This document shows positions 6,594-12,035 of a stretch of DNA of 12,035 bases, piece by piece. This stretch comes from an uncultured Blautia sp. GTDB taxonomy: Bacteria; Bacillota; Clostridia; Lachnospirales; Lachnospiraceae. The first letter of the stretch is position 1. Every line of letters starts with the position of its first letter. The notes under the pieces are model-generated. The model saw only the letters and a list, made by a program, of their open reading frames with translations. It was not told where the DNA came from and did no database searches. Where the stretch lies: contig CAKRVX010000061.1 of assembly GCA_934409175.1 (NCBI GenBank), positions 1-12,035 on the forward strand, in the 5' to 3' direction. The position numbers and the translations under genes are program-made.

Positions 6594-7570
6594 TGATTGT
6601 TAAAAGACACAACTTTCTGAATCTGATGACTGATTGGATAATAGCTGTATCCATATACCCCTCTCATCCATCCGGCATACTGTGCTTCCGGATCATAATA
6701 CAGTCCGTTGATACGAACCCAGCAATGACGGGTATATCCATCTGACGCTCCATCTCTGGAACCAGGTACTCTTCCACACATCATATACGGAGAATAACCT
6801 ATCTCTCTGGCAAGAGCACCAAATGTACAGGAGAATCCGTAACAGTTTCCATAACCGGTATTAAGCATTCTTAATGCTTCACTTCTTGCCCAGCCCTTGG
6901 AATTCAGATTAGGATCAGGTCCGCCATAGGAAAAATTATTTACAACATAATTCCAGCATGCTCTTAATTTCTGGCTCTGGGACATATTGGAATTTGTAAT
7001 ACGTGACACAATAGACATTACTTTCATTTTCAGCAGTGCATCATAATTTCTCTTTGCCTTTCCATTAGAGCCAAACTGAAGCTGACCATATTCTCTGCTT
7101 TTATTGCGGTAACATTTTCCCTTAGAATTTGCATAGTACAGATTATTTTTATAAATAAAGTAACCGGTAGCAGGACGACCATATTGATTTGTAATATAAT
7201 AGAGGTCAGATCCTACTGTTACCATACGATTGGTCTTATTATTAATCTGGCGTGCATTTTCATCAAATACATAAACTTTACCACCGATTTTATTGCCGCC
7301 TCTGACTGCATATCCTTTCTGATTAAAATAATATCTGTAACCATTACATTTCTTCCAGCAGTTCTTCACTTTCTGACCTTTGGAATAATAGGATATCCTA
7401 TTTCCATTTACAACAAGTCCGTTCAATGTAGCCGCCTGTGCTGAAGAAGTCGGAATCTCACTGCTGTATGAAGATTCAATTGCAGGAACTTCAGATGCCT
7501 TTGCAGATACGGGAACTGTAAACATTAATGCTGATGCCATAATTCCTATCAGCAGTTTCATTTTTTTCAT
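6590..7570 (-). CDS. Secreted transglutaminase-like protein with cell-wall-binding-like repeats (paralog 1)
   Basis: 326-residue exported protein. Signal peptide: KKMK, hydrophobic 6-20, likely cleavage after VSA (21-23) or AKA (23-25). Residues 50-175 are aromatic repeats of the choline-binding/cell-wall-binding type (NGNRISYYSKGQ, CWKKCNGYRYYFNQKGYA, TGYFIYKNNLYYANSKGK). Residues about 178-326 form a transglutaminase-like domain with Cys243 (YGNCYGFSC), His282 (RHCWVRI) and Asp293 (YYDPE). The Cys-His-Asp triad suggests protease, peptidase or cross-linking activity on a wall or surface substrate, which is unknown. ATG 7570 has AAGGAG 9 bases upstream; TATAAT at 7611-7616 is a possible -10 without a good -35. 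It is a close paralog of the gene upstream and lies 46 bases before the hyd genes. Confidence 0.85.
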   Translation of the reverse strand: MKKMKLLIGIMASALMFTVPVSAKASEVPAIESSYSSEIPTSSAQAATLNGLVVNGNRISYYSKGQKVKNCWKKCNGYRYYFNQKGYAVRGGNKIGGKVYVFDENARQINNKTNRMVTVGSDLYYITNQYGRPATGYFIYKNNLYYANSKGKCYRNKSREYGQLQFGSNGKAKRNYDALLKMKVMSIVSRITNSNMSQSQKLRACWNYVVNNFSYGGPDPNLNSKGWARSEALRMLNTGYGNCYGFSCTFGALAREIGYSPYMMCGRVPGSRDGASDGYTRHCWVRINGLYYDPEAQYAGWMRGVYGYSYYPISHQIQKVVSFNNH

Positions 7571-7663
7571 ATTGATTTTCTCCTTCTTATCTAAAATATT
7601 TCTATAGTTTATTATAACAAAATGAACTCTTTTTTTCTATATAATTTGTAACATTTTATACTG

Positions 7664-8671
7664 TTATTGATAATATGGTGTTATTTTAAGAATCTGACAT
7701 CTGCTGGTCGGATAATAGCTGTAAGCAAATACTCCTTGCATCCATCCGGCCCAGTCAGCTTCCGGATCATAATAAAGTCCATTGATCCGAACCCAGCAGT
7801 GACTTGTAAGACCATCTGCTGCTCCATCTCTTGTTCCAGGCACCCTTCCCATGATCAGGTAAGGTTTATAACCCAGTTCCCTGGCCAGTGCAGAAAATGT
7901 GCAGGAAAATCCAAAACAGTTTCCAACGTTAGTTCTTATCATTCTCAAAACAGTTGTTCTCTGCCAGTCCGCTTTTTTCTGGTTGGGATCCGGACCACCA
8001 TATGAATAATTATTTGCATTTACAAGATATTTCCAGCAAGCATATAATTTCTGTCTTTGTTTCATATTTGGTTTGGTAACAGATGCGACAGTTCTCATTG
8101 CCCACATTTTCACCTGCGCATTTACATCATTTACTGCTGCACCACTGGAAGTAAATTTCAACTGGCCATTTTCTCTGCTGCGATTTTGATAACATCTGCC
8201 TGTGGAATCAGCATAGTATAATCTGTTTTTATAGATGAAGTAACCGGTAGCTGCCCGTCCGGAATCAGATATGATATAATATTTTTTTCCAAGAATTGTT
8301 CGCATATGGTTTTTTTGTTTTTCAAGAAGATGTCCATTTTGATCAAATACATATGTTTTATTATCAATGCGTGCGCCGCCTGTACAGGCATATCCTTTGG
8401 AACTGAAATAGTATTTATAACCTTCATATCTTTTCCAGCTGCTTTTAGCCATTTTCCCTTTGTAATAGTAATAAATTTTGGACCCTTTTATTTTCAATTC
8501 CCTTACAGGAACCGGTGATATCGCTGGCTGTGGATTTTCTGAGGGGGGCGGTGTTATGGTCATCGTTATTTCTGATGCCTGAATTTCAGACGGATTTTTT
8601 ATATGATATGCAAATACTGTCAAAACCAGTATTAAAATTACAGTATTTGCTAATATACGTACTTTTTTCAT
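7664..8671 (-). CDS. Secreted transglutaminase-like protein with cell-wall-binding-like repeats (paralog 2)
   Basis: 335-residue tandem paralog of the downstream gene. Hydrophobic segment 6-22 (ILANTVILILVLTVFAY) is a signal peptide or an uncleaved anchor, as no clear cleavage box follows. A proline-rich linker (PPPSENPQPAISPVPV, 41-56) comes next, then aromatic repeats (SSWKRYEGYKYYFSSKGYA, TGYFIYKNRLYYADSTG) and a C-terminal transglutaminase-like domain with Cys252 (GNCFGFSC), His291 (SHCWVRI) and Asp302 (YYDPE). I place the start at ATG 8671, since AAGGAG lies 9 bases before it and the leader matches that of the other paralog; a frame reaching 8719 has no comparable site. The proline linker is absent from paralog 1. 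No terminator lies between the two genes. The substrate is unknown. Confidence 0.85.
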   Translation of the reverse strand: MKKVRILANTVILILVLTVFAYHIKNPSEIQASEITMTITPPPSENPQPAISPVPVRELKIKGSKIYYYYKGKMAKSSWKRYEGYKYYFSSKGYACTGGARIDNKTYVFDQNGHLLEKQKNHMRTILGKKYYIISDSGRAATGYFIYKNRLYYADSTGRCYQNRSRENGQLKFTSSGAAVNDVNAQVKMWAMRTVASVTKPNMKQRQKLYACWKYLVNANNYSYGGPDPNQKKADWQRTTVLRMIRTNVGNCFGFSCTFSALARELGYKPYLIMGRVPGTRDGAADGLTSHCWVRINGLYYDPEADWAGWMQGVFAYSYYPTSRCQILKITPYYQ

Positions 8672-8698
8672 TTCTTTCTTCTCCTTCTTAACATTAAA

Positions 8699-8717
8699 GC
8701 GGATATTCACAATCCGC
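8699..8717 (-). promoter_or_regulatory. Hairpin in the leader of secreted paralog 2
   Basis: GCGGAT (8699-8704) and ATCCGC (8712-8717) form a perfect 6-bp inverted repeat with a 7-base loop, about 15 bases upstream of the ribosome site. There is no T-tract, so it is not a terminator. It may be an operator or an RNA stem; function unknown. The rest of 8718-8815 shows no convincing promoter. Confidence 0.35.
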
Positions 8718-8815
8718 ATTCGCTATCTGCTTATAACCTGAAAAATCAGTTAATTGTCTTTCTTTGATCATGAAAGCAGATTGATTCATATTGCCTATAA
8801 TACAAAATAAAGAAC

Positions 8816-8853
8816 GACAAAAATACTGCTATGGCATAACCATAGCAGTATTT
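8816..8853 (-). terminator. Rho-independent terminator after purC
   Basis: Arms 8821-8834 and 8840-8853 form a perfect 14-bp stem (core TACTGCTATGG/CCATAGCAGTA) with a 5-base loop. On the minus strand the stem runs into a short T-tract (forward A run 8819-8823). It lies 36 bases past the purC stop and separates purC from the secreted-protein genes. Confidence 0.92.
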
Positions 8854-8889
8854 CAATATATTAATATTTTCTATGCGTTCTTCGCTAAA

Positions 8890-9765
8890 TTATTCGCCCA
8901 GTTTTTTACCTGTAAGCATTTCATAGCTCTGAAGATATTTTTCAATTGTCTTATCCACAATATCCTGAGGAAGAGTCCAGTTATTGTCCGGATTAGCTTT
9001 CAGCCAGTCGCGGGCAAACTGTTTGTCAAAAGATGGCTGACCGTGCCCTGGTTCATAACCTTCTGCCGGCCAGAAACGTGAACTGTCCGGTGTAAGCATT
9101 TCATCACCAATAACCATGTTACCTTCTTCATCAAGGCCAAATTCAAATTTAGTATCTGCAATGATGATACCCTTACTCAATGCATATTCTGCACATTTTT
9201 TATAAAGGGCAATAGTATTATCACGAAGTTTTGCTGCTAATTCCTCTCCTCTGCCAGGGAAATATTTCTCAAGATGAGCAATACTCTGTTCATAGGAAAT
9301 ATTCTCATCGTGATCACCGATCTCTGCTTTGGTAGATGGCGTATAGATTGGCTCAGGAAGTTTGTCTGATTCTTTCAGGCCTTCCGGAAGTTCAATGCCG
9401 CAGACCTTACCTGTTTCTTGATAGCTAGCCCATCCACTTCCTGTGATATATCCACGAACAATACATTCGATTGGAAGCATCTGAAGCTTACGGCACATCA
9501 TACTGTTTCCGTCAAATTTCTCCTGCTGGAAAAATTCCGGCATGTCCTTTACATCTACAGAAATCATATGATTTGGAAGAATGTCTTCTGTCAGATCAAA
9601 CCAGAACTTGGACATCTGAGTCAGAACTGTACCTTTTTTGGTCACCTGATTATTCAGAATCACATCAAAACAGCTGATACGGTCTGTAGCAACCATGATC
9701 AGGCTGTCTCCGTTGTCATAAATCTCACGTACTTTACCTTCTTTGATCGGTTTCATTTCCTGCAT
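8890..9765 (-). CDS. purC: Phosphoribosylaminoimidazole-succinocarboxamide synthase (SAICAR synthetase)
   Basis: 291-residue cytoplasmic enzyme of de novo purine synthesis, joining CAIR and aspartate with ATP to make SAICAR. Visible: KVREIYD (11-17) in the nucleotide-binding N-domain, signature LPIECIVRGYITGSG (97-111), ADTKFEFG (203-210) and DEMLTPDSSRFWP (221-233). Length matches the longer, yeast-like form rather than the roughly 240-residue form. ATG 9765 is chosen because GAGG lies 8 bases upstream; the frame stays open to 9921, but that extension has an unlike, hydrophobic composition. It stands alone among non-purine genes, between glpK and a terminator. Confidence 0.96.
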   Translation of the reverse strand: MQEMKPIKEGKVREIYDNGDSLIMVATDRISCFDVILNNQVTKKGTVLTQMSKFWFDLTEDILPNHMISVDVKDMPEFFQQEKFDGNSMMCRKLQMLPIECIVRGYITGSGWASYQETGKVCGIELPEGLKESDKLPEPIYTPSTKAEIGDHDENISYEQSIAHLEKYFPGRGEELAAKLRDNTIALYKKCAEYALSKGIIIADTKFEFGLDEEGNMVIGDEMLTPDSSRFWPAEGYEPGHGQPSFDKQFARDWLKANPDNNWTLPQDIVDKTIEKYLQSYEMLTGKKLGE

Positions 9766-9947
9766 TTTTCGCACCTCAATATTCTTTATGTAGTTAGATT
9801 TTATAACTATCCGGCACCTCCGCCGAATTACTGTATTACCGTACCACCATATATATCTGATTGTCAAGATACAGAAAATTATTTTGGTATACTGATAAAA
9901 TGTTGGATATTGGCTCATCAATCAACAATACAATTCGTGATATACAT
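9766..9947 (-). promoter_or_regulatory. purC upstream region with possible -35 and small leader stem
   Basis: On the minus strand a perfect TTGACA (forward 9862-9867) could serve purC, but the best -10 at 18 bases (TACGGT, 9838-9843) is poor. A 6-bp stem with one wobble (9810-9827) encloses GGAGGT but is followed by no start codon. I see no purine riboswitch core and no strong terminator for glpK, so glpK-purC read-through is possible. Confidence 0.3.
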
Positions 9948-11510
<1,563 letters not shown>

Positions 11511-11529
11511 TTACTTTACATCCGTCAGG

Positions 11530-11558
11530 TTGCCTTTCTCTTTTTTTCATGTTATCAT
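11530..11558 (+). promoter_or_regulatory. Promoter of the NusG-II membrane protein gene
   Basis: TTGCCT (11530-11535), a 17-base spacer and TATCAT (11553-11558) precede the gene, with AGGAGG at 11581-11586. It lies in the 150-base divergent region shared with glpK. For glpK itself I could find no convincing -35/-10 pair, and no catabolite-response element was recognised. Confidence 0.6.
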
Positions 11559-11594
11559 AATACACAAATATACAGAAAACAGGAGGATATTTCT

Positions 11595-11960
11595 TTGAAG
11601 AAAAAAGAAATTCTGTTTATTGGTTCAATTCTGATCCTGGCAGCAATTTTATGGATTATAATTTCCTTTTTTTACAAGGGAAATTACGGCAGCATTACTA
11701 TTACAGTAAATGGTCAGAAATATGGGACCTATTCTCTCAGTAAAAATCAGACTATTTCCATTAATGATACAAATGTCTGTGAAATCAAAAATGGTCAGGT
11801 ACGTATGATCGAAGCTACCTGTCCGGATCATTTTTGCCTGAAACAGCCTGCAATCGATGAAAAAGGAGGTACGATCATCTGCCTTCCCAACAAAGTTATT
11901 ATCGAAGGCGAAAAGGAATCTGATTCGGATTCTTCTTCAGCCATTGACGCTGTCACCTGA
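11595..11960 (+). CDS. Membrane-anchored NusG domain II (DUF1312) protein
   Basis: 121-residue protein with one N-terminal membrane helix (about 5-26) and an extracytoplasmic NusG domain II fold. Visible: GSITITVNGQKYGTYSL (32-48), NVCEIKNGQVRMIEATCPDHFC (60-81) and the family-typical ending IICLPNKVIIEG (94-105). Cysteines 62, 76, 81 and 96 could form disulfides or a redox pair. The C-terminal tail is acidic and Ser-rich. The start is TTG at 11595, with AGGAGG 8 bases upstream. It is not transcription factor NusG, as the NGN and KOW domains are absent. Such proteins often neighbour Gx-transporter or flavin-transfer genes, but here the gene is alone, with its own promoter and terminator. Function unknown. 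Confidence 0.85.
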   Translation: MKKKEILFIGSILILAAILWIIISFFYKGNYGSITITVNGQKYGTYSLSKNQTISINDTNVCEIKNGQVRMIEATCPDHFCLKQPAIDEKGGTIICLPNKVIIEGEKESDSDSSSAIDAVT

Positions 11961-11961
11961 A

Positions 11962-12007
11962 GGGCGTGTGAAAAAACGAAAGTTTTTTCATGCGTCCTTT
12001 TGTTTTT
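11962..12007 (+). terminator. Rho-independent terminator after the NusG-II gene
   Basis: Arms 11962-11977 and 11982-11997 form a 16-bp stem, with several G-U pairs in its lower half, closed by a GAAA tetraloop and followed by TTTTGTTTTT. It starts two bases after the stop codon, so the gene is monocistronic. The last 28 bases of the window show nothing. Confidence 0.93.
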
Positions 12008-12035
12008 GGATGCAACAGTTGTTATATTTTATAAA

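Noticed and set aside
8672..8719. N-terminal extension of secreted paralog 2
   Set aside because: It would put a charged stretch before the signal segment and bypass the AAGGAG-ATG start at 8671.
9766..9921. 52-residue N-terminal extension of PurC
   Set aside because: It is not part of the PurC family, overlaps the likely promoter and lacks a ribosome site, while GAGG-N8-ATG marks 9765.
9766..9947. Purine riboswitch or PurR box upstream of purC
   Set aside because: I could not find the conserved riboswitch core or a pair of inverted CCGAAC-like boxes at the expected spacing.

Overview
The window looks like chromosomal DNA from a low-GC, strictly anaerobic Firmicute, most likely class Clostridia and probably family Lachnospiraceae. 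This rests on protein character: HydEFG maturases, separate FeoA proteins with FeoB, an N-terminal '[10 protein letters not shown]' glycerol kinase and a NusG-II membrane protein. AGGAGG-type ribosome sites and several TTG starts agree with it. The family assignment is recognition, not a database result. Every gene except the last lies on the minus strand, so the minus-strand reading order runs from high to low coordinates.

Right end (8.8-12.0 kb): a small membrane-anchored NusG domain II protein (+ strand, own promoter and strong terminator) is divergent from glpK (glycerol kinase). purC (SAICAR synthetase) follows glpK and ends at a perfect 14-bp terminator hairpin.

Middle (2.4-8.7 kb): two tandem secreted paralogs, each with a signal or anchor segment, aromatic cell-wall-binding-like repeats and a C-terminal transglutaminase-like domain with Cys/His/Asp. 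They are followed 46 bp later by a complete [FeFe]-hydrogenase maturation cluster: a TM1266-type small regulator, hydE, hydG and hydF. This cluster ends at a long rho-independent terminator. No hydrogenase structural gene is present, so the maturases must serve an enzyme encoded elsewhere.

Left end (1-2.3 kb): an iron-uptake cluster of a small Cys-rich DUF2325 protein, feoA (copy 2), feoA (copy 1) and feoB (cut by the window edge). Its most striking feature is an unlisted regulatory motif, TTAG-N6-CTAA. It occurs before DUF2325, before the first feoA and (twice) before feoB. At the first two sites it sits in exactly the same phase on a TTGACA-N17 promoter, with TTAG starting two bases beyond the downstream end of the -10. 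This strongly suggests an iron-dependent DtxR-family repressor controlling all three transcription units, and it makes DUF2325 a likely member of the iron regulon.

The left and middle regions fit together functionally: Feo imports Fe(II), and HydE, HydG and HydF are iron-sulfur enzymes that build the iron-containing H-cluster. No intergenic stretch exceeds about 255 bases. I saw no tRNA, rRNA, CRISPR array, transposase or integrase.
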